64,000 bases of DNA from Burhinus oedicnemus (lineage: Eukaryota; Chordata; Aves; Charadriiformes; Burhinidae): NCBI GenBank assembly GCA_008921705.1, contig VFFE01009068.1, positions 713,977 to 777,976 of the forward strand, in the 5' to 3' direction. The notes under the pieces are model-generated. The model was not told the origin of the DNA, made no database searches, and saw nothing but the letters and a program-made list of their open reading frames with translations. Position numbers and translations under genes: made by a program. Shown one piece after another: positions 12,501-25,446 of this stretch; the stretch's first letter is position 1, and every line of letters begins with the position of its first letter.

Positions 12501-13964
12501 CCATTTTCATAGCACCTCTTAAAGATGTTGAGCCAGATGTTGCATGTCACTCAAGACCAAATGTAGGGTTTCATCTGATCTCTTTAATGTACATTCTCCC
12601 TAAAAAAAGTATTGCTATTGTCTAATAGTCTAATCTTCTGGATATGTTTGTTATCATATTTGCTCAGTCTAAATAGAATAATTAATGTTTCTTCTTTATT
12701 ATTGCAGTTTCTTTGATTTCCCTGCAGTAAGAATTGCTGTTCTTTTCAGCTAGACACTAAAGAGGAGCCAGTATTGTACTGTTCCCATTTAAGCTCAGAA
12801 TTTCAGTCCATGAGGACTCTGAGTTGCTTGTTGAGTTGTTAGTTTGTTCACTTGATTTGATTCTAACCTGTTTTAAAATGTAACAATCATGTTTAATGTG
12901 TTTCTAATCTCTATATAGACATATAATTTAACCCACTAACAGGTATGTCTTTAAGCAGGGTGTTGATTCAGACCATGAGGGTAAGGGCTTAGTAGATGAA
13001 GACCAAAAAGGTGGTGGTCATGATGATTATTGCTGCTACCCACTTTATTGTATAATTCAGTCATTGTCACAGTTGTCCCAGAAAATTAGAAAACAAATAT
13101 TCCTTGCTATATAAAATCCTCATCTTCCTTCTTCTCCAGTAGCACCTATCACCTAACTAAAATCAAGTCTTGAAGCAAAGGTGGTTTTAATTTGCTGCTG
13201 AAGCTGTGCTATTAAGAATATAAGACTGATGGACCCAAAATAAAGTTTGTGACCAAGTGATGTTTTTTCAGGGCATTCACCCAGCAAAAGTCCTAGATTA
13301 TAGTGCTCAGGTCCAGTACTTGCTTACTTATATTGCACCTTATCCAGCGGTTGATGAGTACAAGATGTGTAAGCACTCCCTGAAACAAACAAATTTTCCC
13401 TTTTACAGCAGAGATGCTGTCATCAGTGGGCCACAGAGTCATATTCTCAGTTGTTTGTTTGGGGTTTTTTTTGGTTTTGGTTTGTTTTTGTTTGTTGGTT
13501 TGTTGTTTTGTCTCTGTTTCTTCCTTTGCTGTGCTTTGAAATGATTTGGGCTGATGTCCTAATGCATGATGCCAAAATCAGTGTTGCCTTTATACACTAA
13601 TTTTGCTCTGAATACATTTTCTAAACAGGGCCCTGTGGGGGACTTATCTAAGCGGAGGCCTGCTTTGTGCATTTTGAATTATTTTACTTGTGCCTAATGT
13701 GCTCACAACAGCCAAAGTAACATCATCTTCAATATATCCAGTAGTGCAGCTTTAGTTGCTTACATAATTAATACAAATAGAGGCAGCAATGGCTTTTAAA
13801 GCACCTAAGTTTTAAGGTGGGGATTCTGGTTTTTTGTTTTCCTTTGGACCGTCTAAACTCCCCATTAGTATCTGTTGGAACTTGTTCATCATCAATTAAA
13901 TTTAAGATTCTCCTCCAATTTCCTCTTGTACTTTTAGAAAGCTAACTTTTTGTGCTTCAATTCC
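12501..13964. other. Gene-free stretch with a GT-rich run
   Basis: No gene or repeat family recognised. A T/G-only stretch at about 13,451-13,510 consists mainly of GTTT and GGTTT units. A 95-codon frame (13,257-13,544) runs into this low-complexity stretch and is not credible as a gene. Confidence 0.6.
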
Positions 13965-14556
13965 TGTTGTGGTTTAACGCCATCTGGCAACTAGGACCAT
14001 TCAGCCACTCACTCACTCCCCACCTCCCCACAGGGAGCTCCCCAGTAGGGAGAAAAGGGAGAAAAGGAAGGGGGGGAAAAACCTCATGGGTTGAGACAAA
14101 GACAGGTTAACTGGTAGAGCAAACGCCGCGCACGCAAGCAAAGCAAAACAAGGAATTCATTCACTACTTCCCATCGGCACGCAGGTGTTCAGCCATCTCC
14201 AGGAAAGCAGGGCTCCATCATGTTTAATGGTTACTTGGGAAGACAAAACGCCATCACTCCTAATGTCCCCCCCTTCCTTCTTCTTCCCCCATCTTTATAT
14301 GCTGAGCATGGCATCATATAGTACGGAATATCCCTTTGGTCAGTTGGGGTCAGCTGTACCAGCTGTTTCCTCCCAACTTCTTGTACACTCCCAGCCTACT
14401 CACTGGTGGGGTGGTATGAGGAGCAGAAAAGGCCTTGACTGCTTAGCAACAACCAAAACCATCAATGTGTCATCAACACCACTCCCATCCTAAACCGAAA
14501 ACACAGCACCACACCGGCTGCCAGCAAGAAAGTCCGTCGCAGCTGAAACCATGACA
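13965..14556 (+). mobile_element. Solo LTR of an avian endogenous retrovirus, probably ERVL-like
   Basis: A 592-bp unit begins TGTTGTGGTTTAAC and ends GCTGAAACCATGACA, so it has TG...CA ends within imperfect inverted repeats. Flanks are ATTCC (13,960-13,964) and CTTCC (14,557-14,561), a 5-bp target duplication with one mismatch; five base pairs is usual for ERVL-type integration. A CTTTATATGCTGAGCATG stretch near 14,290 is the probable core promoter region and is shared with the truncated copy at 46.2-46.55 kb. No internal retroviral gene is present on either side, so this is a solo LTR left by LTR-LTR recombination. Orientation is given from the promoter order. The family name is inference. 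Confidence 0.85.
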
Positions 14557-16714
14557 CTTCCCCGTCTAGAAAATGAACGTACCATGCGAATGCAGAGATT
14601 CTTCGCATCTATTTTTGCATCAGAATATGATGCCATTTGTTGTGTTACACAATATAGCACTTTTTGACAGTTCAGAATTTTTAATGCATTGATTTTGCTG
14701 TTCAGAAAACAAAATCATTTAGGTTAAAATAAATGTGCTCTTCTATTAGTTCTGTCATAGAGGGACAAAGCTGTCATGATGTGCTTTTGAAGTGGACTTT
14801 TTCTTGTCTTGCACCAATGGTTTCATAGAAATATTTGATGTTTCACAATATAGCACACTTATTCCTGTCCAATATCTATGCCACCCATCTCTCATATTCT
14901 TCTGTACACAGATTTCTAGTGTTCTTTTCTGATCCTCCTCTAATTTAAAGCTTTATTCATACTTATATCCTGAATGGTCCAATGATAATGTGTTGATGTT
15001 TATCAAATTCATTGTCTCTTACATGACAATCTCTGCAGAAGAAATTGCTTCAGAAATTGCTTTTAGATGGCACTGATTTTTTTTGTGTATCTCTCCCCTT
15101 GGGTGATCAAACATTATAGAAGCTGTGAATTAATTTGGTACTCTGTTGTGTATACAGCCACAGTGATACTGCAGCACTATTTTAACATTATTTTTTCTTG
15201 ATCACAGCATGAATTGAAAAATCCAAATGATTTTAGAAGCCTCAGGAATGTAGTAGGAATAAAAACATGTATTAGATATGGGGAATCACGAGTTCTTACA
15301 AAGGTAACGGTCGAAGGTCAGGGAAGTTAAAGTGAGGGACTTGAAAGATTTTTTTTTTCCATGTCAAAGGCACTGAGTTAGTCTCTAGATTCTCTCTTCA
15401 CTTAAATATTTCTATACAATCTTGAAAACTGTGGGAAATAATAATATGCAGAATTCAATGCCAGTAATGATAATTCAGGCAGCTCTGAGTGAGCTGGGCT
15501 GTTTGCAAGCCCTTCATCTAGCACATATGTATTCTGTGCTGCATAGTGCTGCATTAAAAATACCCTGTCTCATTTTGAATAAGTTTGTACCTCTAGCCCC
15601 AGAAGCAGGAAAGCACGGTTATGGCGGCCGTCCTGCTTCCACCAGCTGCATGCTCACAACCACTGCTAGGGCATGTCTTCGTGATGCTCCATTGCTGAGT
15701 GTCTCCCTGGACATTATTTTTTTCTTTGTGTTAGAAATGCTGGTTACAAACTTCCTGGCATTTCTCTGCCATTTTACAGAGAAATTCTGTTGGGTCTCTC
15801 TCTCCTTTTGCCTTCCTGCACTTACTCTTCTCACCAGTGATGAAGGCTGGGGCCAGCCTCTGCACAATAAAGAGATGATAAGAAGCAATGAACCCCGCCA
15901 AGAGACTATCTTCACCCTTCCAAAGTGAGGATTTGTTTGCATTCAGGTCTTTGGTTCATCTCAGTCCTACATTTAATGGAATCCTCTTCAACTGATTGTT
16001 TGCCTTTAAAGCTTGTGGTTTTGGTTTCTTTCAGAATGGCAAGTCACATACTGTGACCTCCTAAGGGTATTTTCTCCAAATATTTCCAGAGACATAGACA
16101 CCTAGGTGTATACATTCTTGTGCTTTCCAGACTAATTGCAGGCAAACGAAATCTCTGGAGTACCTCAAATTACAATGTAAAAGTAGAAGGCACATCATAG
16201 CCACATCAAGATGGAACAGAATCCTTCTGTTTTATTTTGTGTCATCTTCTAGGGTTTCTACAATGAATTATCACCTTCATTGTTCCAGATGCTTCTCGGA
16301 ATTTTCAAAATGAATGATACATTTTGGTGCCTTCAACATTCACTGAGCTACAGTAGTCCATTTAAAATTTCTGGGTCTCAGAGATTAAGACATCTTTCTG
16401 TCTTTTCTCGTACATCGTAACATTCTAAGTAAGTAAGAACAGTTTTGACACACTATGATAAAACACAGAAAAGAAATACATTATCCAAAAGTATGAATGA
16501 CTGAATCCATGTACAGTCTTATTAAGAATAAAAATGATCAGGAATATATTAATGTGCTTGACCTGAGGAAATACTCATTGCTAGTTATTTTTCAAGAGGA
16601 TTTTCTTTTATGTATTTGAGAAGAAGAAGGTAAAACTATAGGATCCTTTTCAACAATTTCCTCTCTGTACACTCAAGAACCACATAGAAAATGGTCAAGC
16701 CTATGCTTTAACGC

Positions 16715-16772
16715 TTTGCTAAATCTGTATCAAAATTGGAGCCTCTCTTATATGCACAATCTATCTTTTTTT
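16715..16772 (+). repeat. 58-bp exact direct repeat, copy 1
   Basis: Begins TTTGCTAAATCTG and ends CTATCTTTTTTT. It is identical base for base to 17,634-17,691, in the same orientation, 919 bp apart start to start. The flanks differ immediately on both sides. It belongs to no repeat family I recognise. Confidence 0.97.
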
Positions 16773-17488
16773 ACTCCAAGGAGACAACAAATAAACAAAA
16801 CACTTTATCAATTTTTTCTAGGTCTTGCTTATCTGGAATAAAGGAGATTTTCAAAACCATGCTTTAACATCAGTAGGGTCTCAGGGTAGCACAATTTCAA
16901 GTTTTGTGTAGGGCTTGACTTTTGTCAAAGTAAATGAAATTTCATCAAGCCTTAAATATAACAGGGAAATTTTTTCTTACTTCCTCCCTTCTTTTCTGTG
17001 TACCAAATGCTGAACTGAAAGAGATCTTGCCACTTACCAGGCATGATAGCATTTCAAACCAGTAAGAGAACACCCCTTGTCATTTGGTTCTTTTTTTCCT
17101 TGTTTTCTGTTTGAGCTCAGAATATTTTTGAAAGAGTAGAGAAGTGATTAAGATGGATAACCAGTATTTATCAAAATTTTGAATCATCTAGTTTATTGCT
17201 TCTTTTTAATGCTAATAAGACAAAATTCTTCTGTGTCAGGAAATTTTTAAATCTCTCTCTTTCATCTCTGATCATAGTTCCATACAAAAATGAAGCAGTA
17301 AGTATAGCCCAAACTACTGCTACAGAACCTTGATTTGTTTGACGTCTGATTTTGCACAACTGAAAATAATTATAGGCAAATCTCTAGAATCTGAAAATGT
17401 GAGGGGCAATGGTGGCTTTTTAAAGAACATTTTCTTAGTAGATACCAAAAATCTACAGTCTGAGGTACAAAAATAAGAGTGGTTAACA

Positions 17489-17503
17489 CCCCCACCCCCC
17501 CCC
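17489..17503. repeat. C-rich homopolymer run
   Basis: Five C residues, one A, then nine C residues. Low complexity only. Confidence 0.9.
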
Positions 17504-17633
17504 AATCCCATCAAAACAGGAGAATTTGGAGGAAAAGTCAAAGCAGGAATTAAAAAAAAGTAATCAAAATGAATGACAGAAACTATACAATAGTGATAAA
17601 GGGACCAGAATAATACAGAGGTACCTATTATGA

Positions 17634-17691
17634 TTTGCTAAATCTGTATCAAAATTGGAGCCTCTCTTATATGCACAATCTATCTTTTTTT
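17634..17691 (+). repeat. 58-bp exact direct repeat, copy 2
   Basis: Identical to 16,715-16,772. Immediately downstream lies very AT-rich sequence containing short inverted repeats (for example AACAATTTTTTAAATTGTT), which differs from the downstream flank of copy 1. Confidence 0.97.
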
Positions 17692-18149
17692 GAATTTTTT
17701 AAAATTATTAAACAATTTTTTAAATTGTTAAATTTGCTGTTAGCTATTTGTTAATTTTGTTGTTAGCTGTTAACCAAGTTGATAATAAAGTTGTTTGAAA
17801 AAGAAATCTTAACATTGCTGTAGATTCTCTTCTTAAGCGAGTTAAATAATACAGTCAAGAAGGAGTAGGATTTTTCAGGAAATTTTGATTTTAAGAAAAC
17901 CAGATGATACAGTCATAATGAGGGATGATGAAATTCTTTCTCTTTCAACAATATGTCAGAAAGTTCAACAGCAGTGGTTATATTTAAACATAAAAAAACA
18001 GGACACCAAGATAATTTCTATCCACAATCATTTAAAGATCTTTATGATCATAAAAAGGCCTGCAATTCTTTAAGACTGATGTTTAATAACTTTTGAAACA
18101 CTAAGTAGAATCAAACAGAATGTTCTTTATTCCTGGTCGATGTCAAACC

Positions 18150-18430
18150 ATGCAGTCCATTTCTGGTGTTCACAGTTCAAATAGGATAGCCACAAGAATA
18201 ACTGAAATAAGGGAAAACATGCTCTACAGTGAAGAGATACAGAAGGTCAGTCATCTCAGCCAAATCAAACTTGATTACTTAGTGTTAAAGGCTGATGAGC
18301 TAAGTTTGGATGGTAGGCTAATCAAGCTAGCGGATAGAGAGCTTGTGTTGTTTTTTAGATGTGAAAATATCACTTACTGGACATCAAGGATAGAAATAAG
18401 GTGCAGCTTTTCAACACTGAAATAATTTAA
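18150..18430 (+). mobile_element. Ancient CR1/L3-like LINE 3' remnant
   Basis: On the plus strand the order of blocks matches the C-terminus of an old CR1 ORF2. A GCCACAAGAATAACTGAAAT stretch corresponds to the family's RRATRMIKG region. ACATGCTCTACAGTGAAGAG corresponds to the N-M-PYEER region. A final AGAAATAAGGTGCAGCTTTT at about 18,390-18,410 corresponds to the LEIRRTFF-like end. It carries several frame breaks. It is clearly older than the 40-63 kb copies. The family call comes from remembered consensus and the limits are soft. Confidence 0.6.
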
Positions 18431-21400
18431 TATTTGTCACAGCTTAAAAATATTTAGAGTGTGTTCTCAGTCACTGGCAGCTTGCTGATATGTTTCAGAC
18501 AGTTTCTGTGAAGATTTGTTTGGTTCAAAGAGTTGAGAGCATCAGTTACTTTTTTTTTTTTAATTTTCTTCCCAGACCTTTTTTTTTTTTCTTCTTATGC
18601 CACTTTCCCAGTTGTTCCTTCTCCTCTCTTTTTACTTTACAGAAGCAGTATGAGGTACCGTTATGCAACAGTCACTATCCCAAACATCTCCATAGTTTTC
18701 ATGTCTCAAAAAGAACCTTAAATGGCAACGTACTTCAGATGCAGTTAGAAAAATACAAAGGGAAGTGATAGGTTTGCAATGTCTGTTTGTAATTCAGCAT
18801 CTTAGTCTGTTGTGATCTAATCAGCTTCACCTGCTTACTTGGTTTAGATTTAGTACCTAATCTTGCTTTTTCAAATATCCTAGTATTGTGCTATCTCTCA
18901 AATTTTGAATGACAGCAACACTTGAAATTCATTATTTGTAAACTTTCCTAAAAAAGAAAATACAGATGATTTTTTGAAACTTTGAATTCTCAGCCAATAA
19001 AAAGTGTTAAAGTAATTATAATTGTATTTTTCTTGTGTTATTCAATAGGCTTTTTATGAAAAAGCATAGACTTTATGCAGTAAAGTTTGCTGTGATTGCG
19101 ACCTAAGACACCACTGAAAAAATTAATATAATGTGTTAGCAGAAGTTGCTGCTCATAATGGCCAAATCAAGGGAGCACTGATAACTTTTGAAAGGGCTCT
19201 TTGCCAGTTATCTGCCTGCCACAATGAATTAGGTTAATACATGGGATGGATATACCATATAAGGAGCACCATTTGTTGTGAAACACTGTGAAGAGAAGGA
19301 CTTGCTAAAGGCTGTGTATTAACTCATGTCAGGGATTTTAAAATCTAATGTAGCTATTTACTTTAACTGCTTTGTCCTCATGAGGACTTTTAAGCAAATC
19401 TCTGTTATTCTCTGCTTCTAATGGGGGAAAATTTCAGATTTTTTGGATTTGTGTGTTTTTTGTTTTTTGGGGTTTTTTTTTCCCCAGAACTGCTTCTGGC
19501 AGCTTAAGTAGGTGAATTTCTTTTCCTTTGAAACCCCATGATTTATTTTGAGCTTGGATTGTTTGAAGTTTTTTTCCTTGTAGGTGAACAAGAGAAAAAA
19601 ATTACAGCTTGGAGTAGCTTTGATTTTTTTTTTTATTTAAACCCTTTTGCACAGCCAGTTCTACTTTTATTTCATCATGTATCATATTTTATCATAAAAA
19701 ACGTATTGTGGATTAAAAATAAAATCACATACCAAAACAAAATTAAGTGACTTCTGTCTCCCGTTTAATCCGTTGTCCTGCAATACTGTAGATCTTATTG
19801 TGGAACTAATTTTGCTCTTGTGAAATCTTTGGAAAAAAATGGATTCGGCAAAGTGTTTTAAATAATTTCATAGAAGTCACTGTCCAAACAGTAGAAATTT
19901 TATAAAAACTGTGGGTTTTTTCTTTTCCAAGGTTTCTGGCTTTTTCTGAAAACTATTTTGGGGTGGAGATATAAAGGTAGATTATCAGCATGGTGTTTAT
20001 CTTACAGTGGATACACAAAAACATCTGTCTATAATCTTTAAAAGAAGTAAATTAGTAAAGTTGAAAGTCCAACACCTATGTATTTCTTGGCATTTTATTT
20101 CACATTTCCTGATCCTTTGTGAGATCAGAATGAAAATATTTGCATTTAAAAAAAAATCTTTTTGAAATATTCTTATTTTCTCATAATCTTCTTGACAACT
20201 TTTTTTTTTTACTTAGAAAATTTATTTACCAATTAAACCAATTTGAAATACATCTTTAAATGTCATTTATTTTAGATTGTTTCCCTATCCCTCCCAATAC
20301 AAATGGTCAGTTTGAAAAAAACCCACAACTTATGCAGCTGGAAAAGATAAGGTGTACTATAGCTATAGCAAGCCCCTTATGAGACGTTTTCAGTGCACCC
20401 ATAGCTCAGTCCTTTCTCTCTTGTTTTCCCACCATACCTTGGCATTATGTCTGTGGCTATAGCCTGCCAGTGGTGCTTTGTTCTTATGACTGTTCTGTGC
20501 AACAACCTGGACCCAGTTCTGTGACACATATAAATTAATGTGGCTCTACTGATTTCAGTGGCAGTTAAATGGCACATGGGTATTTTCTTTCATCCATCTG
20601 TTCATCCGTCCATTTGTTGGTGCTCTTCTTTGCTTCCTTATTTGCACTCTGAATGTATTGGAGAAATCAAGAAGGTGCCAGCTGGAAAAAAGCCAAAAAT
20701 TTGATGTATGTGTAATACTAACAGTAATTCTTTCATTACATCATAACTTCTTGTTCATCTTTTATTTAGTTCTCAGAGGACCTCATCCATTCTCCCAGTC
20801 AGAAAACATGTACATACTGAAGTCCAGTCTCTCCCCATTTTATTTTCCCTGGTGTGGTTTCCATGACTAACTTAATCACATTTCATCTTGCCTTGCCATC
20901 ACATTAGAGCAGAACCACTAAGCTTGGTTCTTAAGATTTCTCCTGAGTTTTTCTATTTGTTCTTTCATGCTTAAAATTAGTATTTTCATTTTTCTCCTAT
21001 CTTAAAGCTTTAAGGTGACACTTGATTCCAGCTTCCAGTCAATCTTTCACGTGTTCAAGTTATGGAAAAACACCAGGTATTGCTGTATTAAGGTTTTCCT
21101 TTTATGCTAAAAGAAGATGAATGGAAGGATATTATTAATAAATAATAGGCACTACCTCTGTTTAAAAAAAGAAGGAAGTGAGCCAGTGAGTTATTTCTCC
21201 ATAAGCTGCTTTTGTGCGGCCTCTAAAAAATTGTCAGTTCCTATTGTCTTTGTTGTTAGTTATTATCATGATGATTCATCTTCAGCAGCTAGGGAGAACT
21301 GTCTTCAACTTCTGTTTTTGTGCTTCCATCCATCCTGAACAGCAGGTAACATTTCATCCTCTAGTCTATTCAAAATGGTGGAAAAAATCTCTTCCCTCAT

Positions 21401-24400
21401 TTGACTGAGACTTCTCGCTCTCAGTCTTTGCTCTTGTTCACATTGGTTTGCCACCTTTTACTTGCTTTCTTTTGACCTTTAGAGAGCGCACTGCATATTT
21501 TTAACTATGTAAAACATATGTAGGAAAGTTTTATGTGTAACCAATGAATTGAAAAGATCAACAGATTTCCATTAACCTGGTCATGACCTTTGTACACGTT
21601 AGCTCAGGCATCAGCAGCAGTGCAGCTGCACCTCTAACATAGTATAGGCATCAAAATGTACCAAACAACCTCATTAAATAGTCTAGTGGTTGACTTACAT
21701 TGAATACTGTGGTTTCAGCTGGATTGATATGTTAAAGTTAGCTTCCATATTAATAATTCATATTAACGAAAGCTAGGGAGTGTAGTGCACACATTTTGTA
21801 GTTTGGTCTAGATAGCTTAGAGAGACAGGTTAAAACTGAAGATTAATTCTGAATTTGATCCACATGTGCAAAGTTGAAAGTTGCTCTCAACTCATTTAGA
21901 AATACTGGGATAACTGAGGCATGAGACACTTCTGTGACACTGTGACTTTCTCTAGTGTTCCTTTGAGATCAGTTCTCAAGACTCTCAGAAAAAGCTTGTC
22001 CTAACTGTTGATGTGCAGGAGAACAATGAATCATGAATGCACTGTAACTAAAAAGAATTCAGGAAGAAATGGTGACAAAAAAGAGTAGTGAAAATTATCC
22101 TGGGAGTTCAAAAATCATTTTAGACTCTGTGTAAAATCGATTTCTGGTTCAGGGCCTTTCTCCTGGAACTCATTAACTTGGGAGCAAGTGAACCATGGTC
22201 CTTGGGAGTGATTTTATGAAAGTGTAGCGGCTATGAGCAAAAAACACCACAAAACAGACTGTTTTTCAAAAATATGTGTCACGTTCTCGGTATTCTAAGT
22301 CAGCTTGGTCTCAGTCATGAGAAGACTATAGTGATTACTAGAGACTAGCATCAGAGGAAAAGGGGTACTTTCATTTATTAAATTCTTCTAAGTGTTGTAG
22401 CTTAAATCATATCACAGCACAGAATAAATTTTTTCTTTGCTGTAGTTTTTGAGATGAAGCAAGTATTTTTTTGTTATGCTATTACTCAAATTGTCCTATA
22501 TATCTCATTTTATATCTAAGTGACTGAGTGATTGGTTTCTCTGTTCAGAATGACATTACTGTACCTTGGCTACTGCTTAGAATATGAGTTTTGCTTTTTG
22601 TTTTAGAGTAGAACAAATTTTAGTTCTTTCTTTATAATTTCTGACTAGTAGAATATCTTATGAGAAAGGTTGTGATAACAGGGCTTACTTATGCTGCCAT
22701 ACAAACCTGACTAGAAGTGCATCAGGGAAATGAGGGCTAGTGTTGGTGAATCTGAAGGATGGTGACCATAAAAGAAAAATACAGAAGCAAACTGGCAATG
22801 GCTTTGCCCAAATGTTTGGCATTTCCTTGCTATAAGAGCAGTGACAGTCTGAAGCAACTTTCCAATAGTAAAAATAGTACTGGGAAGCCTGGATAGCTTT
22901 AAAATTTGAGCTTGAATAGAGGTCAACCAGTTTCTCAAAATGATTTTATAAATCAGTCTTGCTGGAGTGGATTTCAAAAACACAGCAGTTCTGGCATACT
23001 AAACCCTCATTTTCCAAACCAACTACCTAGCTAATTACTCTCTTTTTACTAGACAATTTTTGTTAGACCGGTACTAATGTGGGGAGTGAACAACCCCACA
23101 GAAAGGTAAATACTGTTTAAATGTTTGGGAGATAGAAAATGAGACCATGCAACAAAGTTATTTGTAATCTCAGTTTTGCAGCTTACTTTATCTAAATTCT
23201 GTTAATAATGCTGTTCTCGGTGACCCCTGAGTGGCATCACTATTACTTTGATAACCATGATTGGCAGTTCTAACAAAAAGGCTGAAAGATGCATGCTTAA
23301 TGAGACTGAACTCTTTCTGTCTCTGGAGGTAGTTCCCTTCAGGTCAGGACTGAGACACATTGATGGGCTAGTCTAAGGGAGCTTGCATTATCACTCCTAA
23401 TATAATATTCATTCTCTGGATTTATCAGTACAGACGTTATTCTCCCAGGCTGTCAATCTGACAAGTCTCATTAGTATTAAGGATTTTCTACTATGTATAG
23501 GAAAAAGTAATGCCTTTATTTTCATTGACGCGCTTGGTAATATAAGATAGAACAGGGTAAATACTAAGGACAAGAATGTCTTTCCAAAAGGGTCTGCATT
23601 TCTGATTTCCTTTTTTTTTTTTTCCAAATGACCTTTTTATACTTCTGAAAGGTGTATGAATCCCATGTTTTTAGCTATTAGACCAGGTGGCAGTTTCAGG
23701 ACTGAGAAGACTGTAAGTCATTGGAAGGACTTCACAGTTTAACCTTTGTATGCAGCTACGAAACAATTTTTAATGCAGTGACTAGGTTTCTAATTACTTC
23801 CTATCGTACTTGATGGTAGGATTATAAATGCAGTCTCATTTTTCTCCATCACCAAAATCTTAGCACATCCTTTCATGATCATTTCAGCTAAAGACTCCTA
23901 AAATCTTACCATGGTCCCTCTTGCTGTCAATCCTGTAGCTACATCCTGGCAGAACTCTTACGCATACAGACAATTTCTTCTCTCTTTTTAATTATTAGAG
24001 ACCAAGCAGTGATCCGAGATGATCTTATTTTTCTGTATTAACATCTCCCAAGTCCTGCCCTATCATTCCTACATTTACCACCTTCTAGCTCTTTAGGGTC
24101 TCACTGACACATTCCTCACCCACAGCCTTCACAACCTCAGAATTGGTTTCATGCATTTTGTGAAGCACCCCTGAATCACTGCATGCTTTACTCAACTTAC
24201 AGTGTCCTCAGCACAAGCTTACTCCATGCAAATTTCTTGAAACTGTTCATTGTACATTTACCTGGTTGAGGAGAACAGTTCCAGCAAAATATTTTGGGAC
24301 AGCAGTGAAAGAGATTGATTTGATTTCAGTTCTGTCTTTAACATGTACGGTTTCAATTCCTGAAATATCTATAGTAGACAGAATAGGATCAGAGAAAAAA

Positions 24401-25366
24401 AAAACATGTCTCAATTCATAATTTCTCCAAATTAATTTTATTGACCTAGAACTGCTTATGAAGTGGTGAGGTTGCACAAGTGTTAAAAGCCTAAGAAGTC
24501 TAAGGAGTGCTTAGCACTGGCAGCCACAATTGGAAAAGTAGGAGAAAACTTATTTCACTGAACTCTGAGGCTTCTGCAGTGGTATGAAATGGGTTGACTG
24601 AGGTTGGCCCAAATAATCCTAGCAAACTACTTCTGCTCTCAGTACTGAGAGCACTGGAGGAGGCTAAACACTTCTGTGAATTCACTTAGTGTGACCTTGC
24701 AGGCAGTTTTCTGTTGTGAATCAGAGCAAGTATCCTCAAGGTAAACACTGATAGTCGCAGGTACCCCGTGTCAGCTTACTGGTTTTGTCTTTTCTGGTAT
24801 CCTGTTGTAGCTGTGACTAGAATCTGGTGGTTTAAATCAAGACAAGAGGGGAATGAGACAAATAACTTGTGTAGCTAGGTTGAATTACAGGGGAAAAATG
24901 ACCTTTCTGATCTAAGTATGAGTAGGTATCTGGCTAAATCCAGAATATTTGGTATCTGACTGTTGGTTTTACCTCACCTGCTGACAAATCCTTTCTCCTT
25001 CAATCACAAAGAAATAGTACAAGTCTATTAGAAAGGACACAGACACATTTTGTCTGCTATTACTGATTCTGTGTAGCTTCTTTATGTATATTTTGCTTCC
25101 TGAGGAACCTACGTGATGCATTACAGCCCAGTGACAGCGTATAAGATCATTTAGTGCTAGTATATACCATACTTGGTCATATGCATTTTAATGCACAAGC
25201 AATACCATTCATACAAATTGCATCTGCTAAGAAGTATGGTGCTACTCACCACATTTAAGCTTCAGCATAGGAGTGACCACACATTGATGGAATGGAGTAA
25301 ACAATTTGTGTAACTTGGGTTGCCTCAGGAAGTCTCCTGGGCTCTTTGAATGTAATTGCCTTATTG
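18431..25366. other. Gene-free AT-rich DNA
   Basis: About 6.9 kb with homopolymer T runs (for example 18,549-18,600 and 23,610-23,625) and no recognisable gene, RNA or repeat family. Open frames are at most about 100 codons and resemble nothing known to me. Confidence 0.6.
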
Positions 25367-25399
25367 TCTCTTTTTTATCTTTCTCTCTTTCTTTTCTTC

Positions 25400-25446
<47 letters not shown>

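Larger units (their letters stand above)
14557..18149. other. Gene-free AT-rich DNA containing an exact 58-bp duplication
   Basis: Mostly AT-rich single-copy-looking sequence. Contents worth naming: a 168-codon open frame at 15,422-15,928 without recognisable domain, the two copies of an exact 58-bp repeat, a C-rich run at 17,489-17,503, and a very AT-rich stretch with short inverted repeats right after the second 58-bp copy (about 17,692-17,780). Confidence 0.6.

Noticed and set aside
20525..20580. Stretch with TGGCTCTACTGATTTCAGTG resembling a very old dispersed amniote repeat
   Set aside because: The match is short and from memory only. A similar weak hint at 29,300-29,345 is no better.
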